Source: UBA2897 sp036733925 (GTDB taxonomy: Bacteria > Bacillota > Negativicutes > Selenomonadales > Selenomonadaceae). Taken from it: a stretch of DNA of 64,000 nucleotides. Positions within the stretch are counted from its first letter, which is position 1, and every line of letters begins with the position of its first letter. Shown piece after piece: positions 9,007-18,463 of this stretch. The translations under genes and the position numbers were made by a program. The notes below the pieces were generated by a model. The model was not told the DNA's origin. It worked only from the letters and a program-made list of their open reading frames with translations, and searched no databases. The DNA lies in NCBI GenBank assembly GCA_036733925.1, contig DAIMZO010000011.1:1-64000 (forward strand), in the 5' to 3' direction.

Positions 9007-9447
9007 ATGGTATTGGACATCAATGAGATCATGAAGATTCTGCCGCATCGTCCGCCGATGCTGCTTGTCGACCGCATTGTCGAGCTCGAGCCGTTCAAAT
9101 CGGCTACGGGCATCAAGAACGTCACGATGATGGAGCCGCATTTCCGCGGCCATTTTCCGGGACACCCAATCATGCCGGGCGTGCTGATCCTCGAGGCGAT
9201 GGCGCAGGTCGGCGGCGTTGCGATGCTCTATCCGGAGGAGAACCGCGGGAAGCTCGCGCTGTTCGGCGGCATGGAGCATGTGAAATTCAAGCATCCGGTC
9301 GTCCCGGGCGACCAGCTCGTGACGAAGGCACAGCTCGTGCGCGTGCGCGGGGATTTCGGCTTGCTGCACTGCGACGGCTATGTCGATGACAAGCTCGTCG
9401 CCTCGGCGGATTTCAAGTTCGCCCTCAAAAGAGACGAAAACGCTTGA
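9007..9447 (+). CDS. fabZ: 3-hydroxyacyl-ACP dehydratase FabZ
   Basis: This 146-residue hot-dog-fold enzyme dehydrates 3-hydroxyacyl-ACP in fatty-acid elongation and competes with LpxA/LpxD for the same substrate. The catalytic pair sits in HFRGHFPGHPIMPGV (His49) and LEAMAQ (Glu63), and the opening ILPHRPPMLLVDR is typical. It lies 20 bases after lpxC and before lpxA, the classic lpx cluster order. An AT-rich gap of 189 bases follows in which I see no clear promoter. Confidence 0.95.
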   Translation: MVLDINEIMKILPHRPPMLLVDRIVELEPFKSATGIKNVTMMEPHFRGHFPGHPIMPGVLILEAMAQVGGVAMLYPEENRGKLALFGGMEHVKFKHPVVPGDQLVTKAQLVRVRGDFGLLHCDGYVDDKLVASADFKFALKRDENA

Positions 9448-9636
9448 TTTTCGCTATACTCCGCAAGATATTCATAGATAACGATTGCTCAACTCGAAAT
9501 ACGCCTGGATTTGCTGTGATAAGACGAGCAGAAAATCAAAGTGAACAAGAGAGTTTAAGTAAGTAGTTTATGAAGAATTTATATTCAAAGAAATTTGAGC
9601 GATTCAGGCAGGAAATATAGGTTAGGAGCTGTAGAG

Positions 9637-10452
9637 ATGAGCATGGAAAACAGCAAGGTTATCGCCTTCATACACGATACCGCGGTCGTTTCTCCGACAG
9701 CGCGCATCGGCAAGAATGTAGAGATCGGCCCTTATTCGGTCATCGGCGACAATGTCGAGATTGGTGAGGGTACGCATATCGGGCCGCATGTCGTCATTCA
9801 GGGATGGACGAGCATCGGCAAGGACTGCCGCATCTTTCAGGGGGCTTCGATCGGCGAGATCCCGCAGGATCTGAAGTTCAAGGGGGAGAAGAGCTACACG
9901 TTCATCGGTGACCGCACGACGATCCGCGAGTGCGCGACGGTGCACCGCGCGACCGGTGAGGGCGAGGAGACACGCATCGGCAATGACTGCCTGCTCATGG
10001 CGTACACGCATGTCGCGCATAACTGTGTCGTCGGCAACAACGTCATCATGAGCAATGCGGCAATGATCGCGGGTCACGTCGTCGTCGAGGACCGTGTGGT
10101 CATCGGCGGCATGGCCGGCGTGCATCAGTTCGTGAAGATCGGCCGCAACGCGATGGTCGGCGGCGCTTCGAAGCTCGTGCAGGACGTCGTCCCGTTCACG
10201 ATTGTCGACGGGCGCCCGGCCAAGGCGGTCGGCCTGAACAGCGTCGGCATCTCGCGCGCCGGGATCCCGGTGGAGGCACGCCGCCGCATCAAGCAGGCCT
10301 ACAAGATCCTGTACCGCTCGGGCCTTTCCCTTTCGCAGGCCATCGCGGTCATCGAGCAGGAAGTGGATTCCTGCGAGGAAATCGAGCATTTCCTGCGTTT
10401 CCTGCGCAACGCGGAGCGCGGCATCTGCCGTGTGCGCCACGTCGCAGACTGA
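9637..10452 (+). CDS. lpxA: UDP-N-acetylglucosamine acyltransferase
   Basis: LpxA transfers a 3-hydroxyacyl chain from ACP to UDP-GlcNAc, the first lipid A step. The 271-residue protein is built of hexapeptide repeats forming a left-handed beta-helix (about 10-195), with the catalytic-His segment LMAYTHVAHNC and the C-terminal helical part (GISRAGIPVEARRRIKQAYK). The ATG at 9637 is used because TAGGAG precedes it by eight bases; the open frame extends 14 codons further without a ribosome site. LpxD, which should act later in the pathway, is not in this window. Confidence 0.94.
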   Translation: MSMENSKVIAFIHDTAVVSPTARIGKNVEIGPYSVIGDNVEIGEGTHIGPHVVIQGWTSIGKDCRIFQGASIGEIPQDLKFKGEKSYTFIGDRTTIRECATVHRATGEGEETRIGNDCLLMAYTHVAHNCVVGNNVIMSNAAMIAGHVVVEDRVVIGGMAGVHQFVKIGRNAMVGGASKLVQDVVPFTIVDGRPAKAVGLNSVGISRAGIPVEARRRIKQAYKILYRSGLSLSQAIAVIEQEVDSCEEIEHFLRFLRNAERGICRVRHVAD

Positions 10453-10490
10453 GCAGACGGAATAGAAGAATCAGGGGAGAAGAATAGTAT

Positions 10491-11294
10491 ATGGAGAAAT
10501 TAGGACTGCTGGCCGGTGCCGGCCATCTGCCCGCGGAATGCGCGCAGGCGGCTGCGGGGCTCGGCTATGAGGTCTACGCCGTTTCCCTTCTGCCGGAAAC
10601 CGATCCGGAGCTCGCGGCGTGCACGACGGACTGTCAGGCAATCAGCATCGCGCATCTCGATGAGATTCTCGGCTACCTCAAGGAACACGATATCCACAAG
10701 GTCACGATGATCGGCAAGGTCACGAAGGAACTCTTGTTCTCCGGCAAGGTCATGCCGGACGCGCGCATGCTGGCGCTGATCGCGGAGCTCCCGGATCGCA
10801 AGGACGACACGATCATGATGATGTTCGTGCGCGAGCTCGCGAAGATCGGCGTGCAGGCCATCGACCAGACGGCATTCATCCGCAAGCTCATGCCGCATCA
10901 CGGCACGCTGACGAAGCGCGAGCCGACGGACGCGGAGCGTCAGGACATGGAGTTCGGGTTCCGCGTGGCACGCGAGCTCGGCCGCCTCGATATCGGCCAG
11001 ACGGCCGTCGTCAAGGACAAGGCGGTCATGGCGCTCGAGGCCATCGAGGGAACGGATGCCTGCATCCGCCGCGGCGGCGAGCTCGCGCGGAGCGGCGCGG
11101 TGGTCGCGAAGGTCGCGAAGCCGCAGCAGGACAACCGGTTCGATGTACCGACGGTAGGCCTCACGACGATTGAGAGCATGATTGCGGTCAAGGCGTCTGC
11201 CCTCGCCATTGAAGCGGACAAGACTCTGCTCGTCGAGCGGGACAAGGTCGTGGCGCTCGCGGACGAGAACAATATTGCGATAGTCGCGATGTAA
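10491..11294 (+). CDS. lpxI: UDP-2,3-diacylglucosamine pyrophosphatase LpxI
   Basis: This 267-residue DUF1009 protein should hydrolyse UDP-2,3-diacylglucosamine to lipid X, replacing LpxH. Family features include the opening LGLLAGAGHLP, the central GKVTKELLF, and the C-terminal domain with GTDACIRRGGEL and VPTVGLTTIE. Its place between lpxA and lpxB matches alphaproteobacterial lpxI clusters and supports the assignment. It is followed by a terminator. Confidence 0.9.
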   Translation: MEKLGLLAGAGHLPAECAQAAAGLGYEVYAVSLLPETDPELAACTTDCQAISIAHLDEILGYLKEHDIHKVTMIGKVTKELLFSGKVMPDARMLALIAELPDRKDDTIMMMFVRELAKIGVQAIDQTAFIRKLMPHHGTLTKREPTDAERQDMEFGFRVARELGRLDIGQTAVVKDKAVMALEAIEGTDACIRRGGELARSGAVVAKVAKPQQDNRFDVPTVGLTTIESMIAVKASALAIEADKTLLVERDKVVALADENNIAIVAM

Positions 11295-11304
11295 AGCAAT
11301 CGAG

Positions 11305-11345
11305 GCGCGGCGGAATCTTCCGAAAAGATTCCTCGCGTCTTTTTC
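11305..11345 (+). terminator. Intrinsic terminator between lpxI and lpxB
   Basis: GGAATCTT and AAGATTCC form a stem with loop CCGA, extended by GCG/CGC pairs and followed by TCTTTTT. A TATAAT -10 box (11356-11361) follows, without a clear -35, so lpxB may have its own weak promoter. Confidence 0.7.
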
Positions 11346-11398
11346 ATGTTTGTTGTATAATAATAAGATGGTATAGGCACGGAGAGAGGAGGGCGAAG

Positions 11399-12571
11399 AT
11401 GAAGATCATGTTTTCCGCCGGCGAGGCCTCCGGCGATCTGCACGGAGAGCGCCTCGCATCGGCCATCCTGCGCATGGCTCCGGAAACGGAGCTTGTCGGC
11501 TTCGGCGGCGCGCGCATGGAGGCTGCCGGCGTCCGTCTCGCGGCGGATTTCGCGAGCTGCAACGTCATGGGTGTCTGGGAGGTCATCAAGAACCTCGGCC
11601 GTATCCTGAAGCTGCTCGACCGGCTGACGGATTTCATGCGCGAGGAAAAGCCGGATCTCTTGGTGCTCATCGATTACCCGGATTTCAATTGGCGGCTTGC
11701 GAAGCGCGCCAAGAAGCTCGGCATCCCGGTCTTCTCTTATATCCCTCCGTCTGCCTGGGCCTGGCGCAAGGGCCGCGCGAAGAAATGCGCGAAGCTCGCC
11801 GATGAGTTCGTCGCGATCTTCCCGCATGAGCTGCCTGTCTACGAGGCAGCCGGCGCGAACATCTCGTTTGTCGGGAACCCGCTCGTCGATACGGTGCGCG
11901 CGGAGCTCCCGCTGACGGAGGCGAGGGCATTCTTCCGCGTCAAACCGCAGGAACATATCGTGCTATTGCTGCCTGGCAGCCGCAAGCAGGAAATCGAGCT
12001 GTTGCTGCCGGCCATGCTCGGCGCCGCAGAGAAGATCGAGGCGGAGCGCCCCGGCACGCGCTTTTTCCTGCCTCTCGCGGATGGCGTGGATCGCGCGCGC
12101 ACCGAGGAGAAGGTGCGCGCTGCCGGCGTCCCGGTGACGTTGACGGAGAAGTACCGCTACGCGCTGATGGGCCTTGCGGATGTTGCTGTCGCGACGTCCG
12201 GGACGGTCGTCATGGAGGCCGCACTGATGGGGCTCCCGTGCGTCGTCCTTTACCGCCTGTCGAAGCTTTCCTACGCGGTCGGGCGGCTGCTCGTGCATGT
12301 GAAGAATTTCAGCCTGCCGAATATCCTGCTCGATGAACAGTTCCAGCCGGAGCTGCTGCAGGACGAGGTCGAGCCGGGCCGCATCGCTGCGGAAACCTTG
12401 AAGCTTTACCGCGGCGGGAAGCAGCGCGAGATCACCTGCGCGAAATTGCGGCAGGCCTGCGGGAAACTCGGGAAACCGGGGGCATCGGCGCGCGTCGCGG
12501 AGAAGATCCTGGCGGCGGCACGCCGCTTTCAACATAGGGGCGCGGAGGCGCCGGACGGAGGAAACTCATGA
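11399..12571 (+). CDS. lpxB: Lipid-A-disaccharide synthase
   Basis: LpxB, a GT19 glycosyltransferase, joins lipid X and UDP-2,3-diacylglucosamine. The 390-residue protein opens with MFSAGEASGDLHGERL, a hallmark of the family, and contains IDYPDFNWRLAK, PPSAWAWRKGR and LLPGSRKQEI. The C-terminal GT-B half holds ATSGTVVMEAALMGLP. GAGGAGGG precedes the ATG. The stop overlaps the msbA start (ATGA), so the two are coupled. Confidence 0.95.
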   Translation: MKIMFSAGEASGDLHGERLASAILRMAPETELVGFGGARMEAAGVRLAADFASCNVMGVWEVIKNLGRILKLLDRLTDFMREEKPDLLVLIDYPDFNWRLAKRAKKLGIPVFSYIPPSAWAWRKGRAKKCAKLADEFVAIFPHELPVYEAAGANISFVGNPLVDTVRAELPLTEARAFFRVKPQEHIVLLLPGSRKQEIELLLPAMLGAAEKIEAERPGTRFFLPLADGVDRARTEEKVRAAGVPVTLTEKYRYALMGLADVAVATSGTVVMEAALMGLPCVVLYRLSKLSYAVGRLLVHVKNFSLPNILLDEQFQPELLQDEVEPGRIAAETLKLYRGGKQREITCAKLRQACGKLGKPGASARVAEKILAAARRFQHRGAEAPDGGNS

Positions 12572-14331
12572 AGAACTACAAGCGGCTGCTCCAATACATC
12601 CGCCCTTATCTGAAACAGCTCGGCTTCGCCATCATCTGCATCATCGCGGCGGCCGCCGCGAACCTCTATCTGCCTTGGATCATCAAGGATATGGTCGATA
12701 AGGTTCTGACGAACAAGGACATGGCGATGCTCAACGTGATCTGCCTCGGTATCATCGTCGTGTTCATCCTGCGCGGCCTTTTCTACTATGGGCAGTCCTA
12801 TCTGGTCTCCTTCATCGGGCAGAAGGTCATCATCGATGTGCGCGAGGTCATGTTCCGGAAATTCCAGCGCATGCCGATGGCCTATTTCGACAAGCACCAG
12901 ACCGGCGAGACGATGAGCTATATCACGAACGATGTCGCGGCCATCCAGTCCGCGCTCGTCGACAACCTCATCGAGATGGTGACCGAGGGATCCATCCTGA
13001 TCGGCTCGCTCGTCATGATGCTCGTACTGGACTGGAAGCTCTCCATCCTGACACTCGTCATTATCCCGCTCGTCGGACAGGCCATGAAGATCTTCGGCCG
13101 CAAGATCAAGCGGAATGGTACGGTCATCCAGGAGCGCATGGCGGACATCACGTCCCTGCTGCAGGAGAGCATCTCGGCCATCCGCGAGGTCAAGTCGTTC
13201 GCGCGGCAGGACTATGAGATCGAACGCTTCTGCAAGCAGAATGACCTGAACTTCCAGGCGGCCATGAAGAATGTTCAGCTGACGTCCCTGCTGACGCCTT
13301 CCGTGGAATTCCTCGCGGCGGTCTCTGTCGCGGTCATCCTGTGGTTCGGCGGCTACGAGGTCATCAACGGCGCGCTGACAGCCGGCTCGCTGATTGCGTT
13401 CCTGACCTACGCCGTGAACCTTGCGAACCCGGTCAAGCGCCTCTCTCGCGTCTACGGGAATCTGCAGCGCGCGATGGCGGCGGTCGACCGCGTGTTCGCG
13501 GTCATCGACCTGCCGGAGACCATCAAGGACAAGAAGGGGGCAGTGGATCTGCCGCCGGTCAAGGGCAATGTCTCAATCGACCACGTATCGTTTGAATACA
13601 AGAAAGATGTCCCGGCGCTCACGGACGTCACGTTCGACGTGAAGCCGGGCCAGATGATCGCGTTCGTCGGCCCGAGCGGTGCCGGGAAGTCGACCATCGC
13701 AAATTTGATTCCGCGCTTCTACGATGTGACGGCCGGCGCCATCCGCATCGACGGGCACGACGTCCGCGATGTGACGCTGAAATCCCTGCGTGAGCAGATC
13801 GGCATTGTGCCGCAGGAGACCATGCTGTTCTCGACGACGGTGCGCGAGAATATCCGCTACGGGCGGCTTGACGCGACGGACGAGGAAGTCGTCGCCGCGG
13901 CGAAGGCGGCGAACGCGGACGAGTTCATCCGCACGCTGCCGGAGGGATACGACACGAAGATCGGCGAGCGCGGCATGAACCTTTCGGGCGGCCAGCGGCA
14001 GCGCATGTCGATTGCCCGCGCAATCCTGAAGAACCCACGCATCCTGATCCTCGACGAGGCGACCTCCGCACTCGATACGGAGAGCGAGAAGATCGTCCAG
14101 GCGGCGCTCGACCGGCTGATGGTCGGCCGCACGTCGTTCGTGATCGCGCACCGCCTGTCGACAATCTTCGACGCAGACCAGATCTACGTCATCGACCACG
14201 GACGCATCCAGGAGCATGGAACCCATGAGGAACTTCTGGCGAAGGGCGGGCTCTACAGCACGCTTTACAATATCCAGTTCAAGAAATCGGCACTAACCAG
14301 CGAGGGGGATGAAAATGCAGTTTCTGTATAA
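12568..14331 (+). CDS. msbA: Lipid A export ABC transporter MsbA
   Basis: This 587-residue half-transporter flips core-lipid A across the inner membrane. It has six transmembrane helices in the first 320 residues and a C-terminal ATPase with Walker A GPSGAGKST, Q-loop QETMLFSTTVREN, signature LSGGQRQR and Walker B ILILDEATSALD. The call as MsbA rather than a drug exporter rests on sequence type and position between lpxB and waaA-lpxK. Confidence 0.92.
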   Translation: MKNYKRLLQYIRPYLKQLGFAIICIIAAAAANLYLPWIIKDMVDKVLTNKDMAMLNVICLGIIVVFILRGLFYYGQSYLVSFIGQKVIIDVREVMFRKFQRMPMAYFDKHQTGETMSYITNDVAAIQSALVDNLIEMVTEGSILIGSLVMMLVLDWKLSILTLVIIPLVGQAMKIFGRKIKRNGTVIQERMADITSLLQESISAIREVKSFARQDYEIERFCKQNDLNFQAAMKNVQLTSLLTPSVEFLAAVSVAVILWFGGYEVINGALTAGSLIAFLTYAVNLANPVKRLSRVYGNLQRAMAAVDRVFAVIDLPETIKDKKGAVDLPPVKGNVSIDHVSFEYKKDVPALTDVTFDVKPGQMIAFVGPSGAGKSTIANLIPRFYDVTAGAIRIDGHDVRDVTLKSLREQIGIVPQETMLFSTTVRENIRYGRLDATDEEVVAAAKAANADEFIRTLPEGYDTKIGERGMNLSGGQRQRMSIARAILKNPRILILDEATSALDTESEKIVQAALDRLMVGRTSFVIAHRLSTIFDADQIYVIDHGRIQEHGTHEELLAKGGLYSTLYNIQFKKSALTSEGDENAVSV

Positions 14332-17011
14332 TCTTGCGGCAATCCTCATCGTGATCCTGATCATCCCCGTTTTCATGGTGCGTTCCGTGCGGGAGAAGGG
14401 CTTTGTCGAACGGATCCGGCAGAGCCTCGGCTTCTTCCCTGAGCACGCGCTGGAAAAAGTGGAGAAACGGGACTGCATCTGGGTTCACGCGGCGTCCGTC
14501 GGCGAGATCGTCGCGACGAGCCCGCTGATCAAGGAATTCCGCCGGGAATTCCCGCGGAGCCCAATCCTCGTCTCTGTCGTGACGACGAGCGGCTATGAGA
14601 TGGCGCGGCGCATCATCAAGGACGCCGACGCAATCATCTATTTCCCGCTCGACCTGCCCTGGCTCGCCGGGCACGTGCTGCGGCGCATTCACCCGCGCGT
14701 GTTCCTGCCGGTCGAGACGGAGCTCTGGCCGAACTTCCTGAAGACGGCGCGGCAGCTCCGCATCCCCGTCATGATGGTCAACGGGCGCATCAGCGACCGT
14801 TCGGTCAAGCAGTATAAGCATCTTCACAGCATCCTGTCCGATATGATCGGGACGGTCAAGCTGTTCGCGATGCAGTCCTCCATCGATGCGGACTATATCA
14901 TGCGCCTCGGCGCGGACCCGAAGCTCGTGACGGTCACGGGCAATACGAAGTTCGACCAGACTTATACGGATGTCAGTCCGGAGGAGAAGCAGCGGATCAT
15001 CCACGAGATGGGGCTCGAGCAGAATGACGGAATCTTCCTCGCAGGGTCCACGCACCGCGGCGAGGAGGAGCTCGTGCTCGACGCATTCTCCGCGGTCCGT
15101 GAGAAACACCCGCACGCGCGCCTAGTCATTGCGCCGCGCGAGCTGCTGCGCACGCAGGAGGTCGTGCACCTCTGCCGCAAGGCCGGCTTCACCGTCGCCA
15201 GCCGCACGGAACTGCAGAAACGCGCTCCTGAGAATGAGGATATCGTCATCCTCGACACGATCGGCGAGCTCGGCAAGGTCTACAGCATCGGCGATGTCAT
15301 CTACGTCGGCGGCAGCCTGATCCCGCATGGCGGGCACAATATCCTCGAGCCGGCGGCCCATGGCAAGGCCATCATCGTCGGCCACTACATGTTCAATTTC
15401 AAGGACACGCACGCCTTGTTCAAGAACCGCAACGCCTGCATCACCGTGAACAACGGCCGCGAGCTCACGCGTGAGGTACTGCGCCTGTTCGATGAGCCGG
15501 ACGAGCGCCTCCGCATGGAAAAAGAGACGCTCGCCATCGTGAATGAGAACAAGGGCGCATCGCGCAAATCGGCAATCCTCCTGCATCAGATGCTCGATGC
15601 CTACGAAAGCGATGAGGAGACCCGCCGCGTGCGTTCGACGCAGAAGATCGCGAACCTGCAGACCTATTTCATCGACCTCGTACACAGCAAAGAGGTGCAC
15701 GGCGTCGGCATGCATCTGCTCATGGGCGTGCTCTACGTGTTCTCGCTGATCTACGCGAGCCTCGTCAATCTGAAGCTCGCCGGCTACCGCCTCGGCGTCC
15801 TGCAGAAGGAGAAGCTGGACTGCTTCGTCATCTCCCTCGGCAACGTCACCGTCGGCGGGACGGGCAAGACACCGACCGCGCAGCGCCTCGCGAAGGATAT
15901 CCGCGATATGGGCTACAAGGTCGTCATCCTGAACCGCGGCTACCGCGCGAAATGGCACGGCGACGTCGGCATCGTGTCCGATGGGCGGAAGCTCTATATG
16001 GACGCGAAGGAGGCCGGCGACGAGGCATTCATGCTCGCGAAGCATCTGCCGAATGTGCCGGTGCTGATCGGCGCGGAGCGCGCGAAGACCGGCCGCTATG
16101 CCATCGAGCACTTCGGTGCAGAGGTCGCGATCCTCGACGATGGCTATCAGCATTGGCAGCTGCACCGCGACCTCGATATCCTGCTCGTCGATGCGGTCAA
16201 CGTATTCGGCAACGGGTACATCCTGCCGCGAGGCACGTTGCGCGAGCCAATCTCGCATATCAGCCGCGCGGATGTCTGCCTGCTGACGAAGGTGGATCAG
16301 GCCGCGGAAGGAGCCTGCTCCTATATCCGCGACACGATTCACCGCTACAACCCGCAGGCAAGCGTGGTCGAGTCCGTTCACCAGCCGAAAAACTTCGTGC
16401 CGCTCGAGGACTGGCATGTCGATATCAGCGGCGAGGGCGAGGACGTCGCGAAGATCCGCGGGCACCGCATCATGGCGGTATCCGCCATCGGGAACCCGGC
16501 CTCGTTCGAGCAGACGCTTTCCGACCTCGGCACGGTCATCATCGAGAGCCTGCGCTATCCGGATCATCACGATTACACGGTCCACGAGATGCAGGACATC
16601 CTCGACCAGGCCGAGAACCTCGGCGCCGAGGCTATCGTGATCACGGAGAAGGACGCGGTGAAGATTCCGGCGGAGGTCATCATGGCCAAGCGGAATATCC
16701 CGATCTACGTCATCTGCGTGGAAGTCACGTTCAAGGATGGGCGGGACATACTGCTCGGTCAGCTGGAAAAGCGTCTGGCCGGCCGCCTCGGGGAGAGAAA
16801 ACCCCGGCAGGGCCGCGGATCTTTTCAGGCATCAGAGAAGAAAGGAAACGACGGATATGAAGGTTTTATGTGTGATTCCGGCGCGCTATGCGTCGACCCG
16901 GCTTCCGGGCAAGCCGCTGAAGGATATCGCGGGCAAGCCGATGGTCGTCCGCGTCTACGAGCGCGCGAGCAAGGCGGAGCGCGTGTCGGAGACGCTCGTC
17001 GCGACCGATGA
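14315..17011 (+). CDS. waaA-lpxK: Fused Kdo transferase WaaA / lipid A 4'-kinase LpxK
   Basis: One 898-residue chain carries two enzymes. Residues 1 to about 425 are a Kdo transferase (N-terminal membrane anchor, HAASVGEIVA, VETELWPNFL, GGSLIPHGGHNILEP). From about 470 on it is LpxK, which phosphorylates the lipid A disaccharide: a second membrane segment, then SLGNVTVGGTGKTP with the P-loop, ILDDGYQHW and TEKDAVKIP. ATG 14315 is preferred to 14309 because the GAGGGGG site abuts the latter. LpxK homology fades near codon 830, but no stop occurs until 17011, so the frame runs 155 bases into kdsB; that tail is a shadow of kdsB and may be meaningless. Fusion seen directly; activities inferred from family. 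Confidence 0.92.
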   Translation: MQFLYNLAAILIVILIIPVFMVRSVREKGFVERIRQSLGFFPEHALEKVEKRDCIWVHAASVGEIVATSPLIKEFRREFPRSPILVSVVTTSGYEMARRIIKDADAIIYFPLDLPWLAGHVLRRIHPRVFLPVETELWPNFLKTARQLRIPVMMVNGRISDRSVKQYKHLHSILSDMIGTVKLFAMQSSIDADYIMRLGADPKLVTVTGNTKFDQTYTDVSPEEKQRIIHEMGLEQNDGIFLAGSTHRGEEELVLDAFSAVREKHPHARLVIAPRELLRTQEVVHLCRKAGFTVASRTELQKRAPENEDIVILDTIGELGKVYSIGDVIYVGGSLIPHGGHNILEPAAHGKAIIVGHYMFNFKDTHALFKNRNACITVNNGRELTREVLRLFDEPDERLRMEKETLAIVNENKGASRKSAILLHQMLDAYESDEETRRVRSTQKIANLQTYFIDLVHSKEVHGVGMHLLMGVLYVFSLIYASLVNLKLAGYRLGVLQKEKLDCFVISLGNVTVGGTGKTPTAQRLAKDIRDMGYKVVILNRGYRAKWHGDVGIVSDGRKLYMDAKEAGDEAFMLAKHLPNVPVLIGAERAKTGRYAIEHFGAEVAILDDGYQHWQLHRDLDILLVDAVNVFGNGYILPRGTLREPISHISRADVCLLTKVDQAAEGACSYIRDTIHRYNPQASVVESVHQPKNFVPLEDWHVDISGEGEDVAKIRGHRIMAVSAIGNPASFEQTLSDLGTVIIESLRYPDHHDYTVHEMQDILDQAENLGAEAIVITEKDAVKIPAEVIMAKRNIPIYVICVEVTFKDGRDILLGQLEKRLAGRLGERKPRQGRGSFQASEKKGNDGYEGFMCDSGALCVDPASGQAAEGYRGQADGRPRLRAREQGGARVGDARRDR

Positions 17012-17588
17012 TAAGCGCATTTACGACGCGGTTTTCGCAAACGGCGGCAAGGCGCAGATGACGCGCGCGGATCATCCAACCGGGACCGACCGCCTCGCGG
17101 AGGTCGCCGCCTCACGGCCCGATGCAGATCTCATCGTGAACGTGCAGGGCGATGAGCCGCTGATCGACCCGGAGCTCATCGACCAGCTTGCAGCCTGCTT
17201 CGAGCAGGACAGCGAGCTGCAGATGGCAACGGTCAAGACCGAGATCACGGACGAGGCCGAGCAGAAGAACCCGAACAACGTCAAGGTCGTCACGAACCGG
17301 GACGGCTATGCGCTCTACTTTTCGCGCTCGCTCCTGCCGTATCCGCGGCATGACGGCACGCCGGTCTACAAGCATATCGGCATCTACGCGTATCGCCGGG
17401 ATTTCCTGCTGCAGTACGCGAAGATGGCAGAGACGCCGCTCGAACACGCGGAGAGCCTTGAGCAGCTCCGCGCGCTCGAGAACGGATACCGCATCAAGGT
17501 CGTCGAGACGAAGTCGAAATTCGTCGGTGTCGATACCGAGGAAGACCTCGAGAAAGTCCGCAGGATCTATGAGAAGCAGCTTCAGTGA
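16857..17588 (+). CDS. kdsB: CMP-Kdo synthetase (3-deoxy-manno-octulosonate cytidylyltransferase)
   Basis: KdsB activates Kdo with CTP for WaaA. The 243-residue protein opens with VIPARYASTRLPGKPL, the nucleotide-binding signature, and shows the family segments ATDD, NVQGDEPLI, PNNVKVV, YKHIGIYAYR and LEQLRALENGYRI. GAAAGGA precedes the ATG by about ten bases. Its first 155 bases are also read, in another frame, as the extended C-terminus of the waaA-lpxK frame. Confidence 0.95.
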   Translation: MKVLCVIPARYASTRLPGKPLKDIAGKPMVVRVYERASKAERVSETLVATDDKRIYDAVFANGGKAQMTRADHPTGTDRLAEVAASRPDADLIVNVQGDEPLIDPELIDQLAACFEQDSELQMATVKTEITDEAEQKNPNNVKVVTNRDGYALYFSRSLLPYPRHDGTPVYKHIGIYAYRRDFLLQYAKMAETPLEHAESLEQLRALENGYRIKVVETKSKFVGVDTEEDLEKVRRIYEKQLQ

Positions 17589-17611
17589 TGCAAGGGAAAG
17601 GTGGCAGAATC

Positions 17612-18448
17612 ATGAATAAGGTCAAGGTAGGCAATTTCGAAATCGGCGGCGGGGAACCGCTCGCACTTCTCGCCGGCCCGTGCGTGCTCGAGAGCCTCGA
17701 GCGCAGCCTCTATATCGGCCGGACCATCAAGGAAATCTGCGGTAGGCTCGGCATGCCGTACGTGTTCAAGGCGTCGTTCGACAAAGCGAACCGCTCGTCC
17801 TATCACAGCTTCCGCGGCCCCGGCATCGAGAAGGGGCTCGAGATGCTGCAGACCATCAAGGACGAGCTGCAGGTGCCTGTTGTGACGGATATCCATGAGC
17901 CGTGGCAGGCGGAAAAGGCCGCAGAGGTCGCCGACATCCTGCAGATCCCGGCTTTCCTGTGCCGTCAGACCGACCTGCTGCACGCGGCCGCGCAGACGGG
18001 ACGCGTCGTTAACGTCAAGAAGGGGCAGTTCCTCGCGCCGGACGATATGCGTAATGTCGTCGACAAGCTCCACGAGAGCGGCTGCAGCCAGATGATGCTG
18101 ACGGAGCGCGGGGCTTCGTTCGGCTACCACAACCTCGTCGTCGACATGCGTTCGCTGCCGATCATGCGGAACTTCGGCTATCCGGTTGTCTTTGACGGCA
18201 CGCATTCCGTGCAGCTGCCGGGTGCTGGCAACGGCGGGACGACGACGGCGGGCAACCGCGAGTACGTCGAGTACCTCGTGCGCGCGGCGGCCGGCGTCGG
18301 CGTCGACGCCTTGTTCCTCGAGGTGCACGACAACCCGGAGGAGGCGCTCTCCGACGGGCCGAACATGGTCTACCTCGACAAGCTCGAGAATCTGCTGAAA
18401 GATGCGCTGGCCATCAACGAGATCGTCAAAGCGAAAATCAACCGCTGA
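17612..18448 (+). CDS. kdsA: 3-deoxy-8-phosphooctulonate synthase
   Basis: KdsA condenses arabinose 5-phosphate with phosphoenolpyruvate to Kdo 8-phosphate. The 278-residue protein has AGPCVLES, YVFKASFDKANRSS, RGPGIEKGL, TDIHEPWQ, VKKGQFLAP and the end motif EVHDNPEEALSDGPN. The ATG at 17612 is used because AAAGGTGG lies seven bases before it. Arabinose-5-phosphate isomerase (KdsD) is not in this window. Confidence 0.95.
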   Translation: MNKVKVGNFEIGGGEPLALLAGPCVLESLERSLYIGRTIKEICGRLGMPYVFKASFDKANRSSYHSFRGPGIEKGLEMLQTIKDELQVPVVTDIHEPWQAEKAAEVADILQIPAFLCRQTDLLHAAAQTGRVVNVKKGQFLAPDDMRNVVDKLHESGCSQMMLTERGASFGYHNLVVDMRSLPIMRNFGYPVVFDGTHSVQLPGAGNGGTTTAGNREYVEYLVRAAAGVGVDALFLEVHDNPEEALSDGPNMVYLDKLENLLKDALAINEIVKAKINR

Positions 18449-18463
18449 CAGGAGCAGGAAAGC

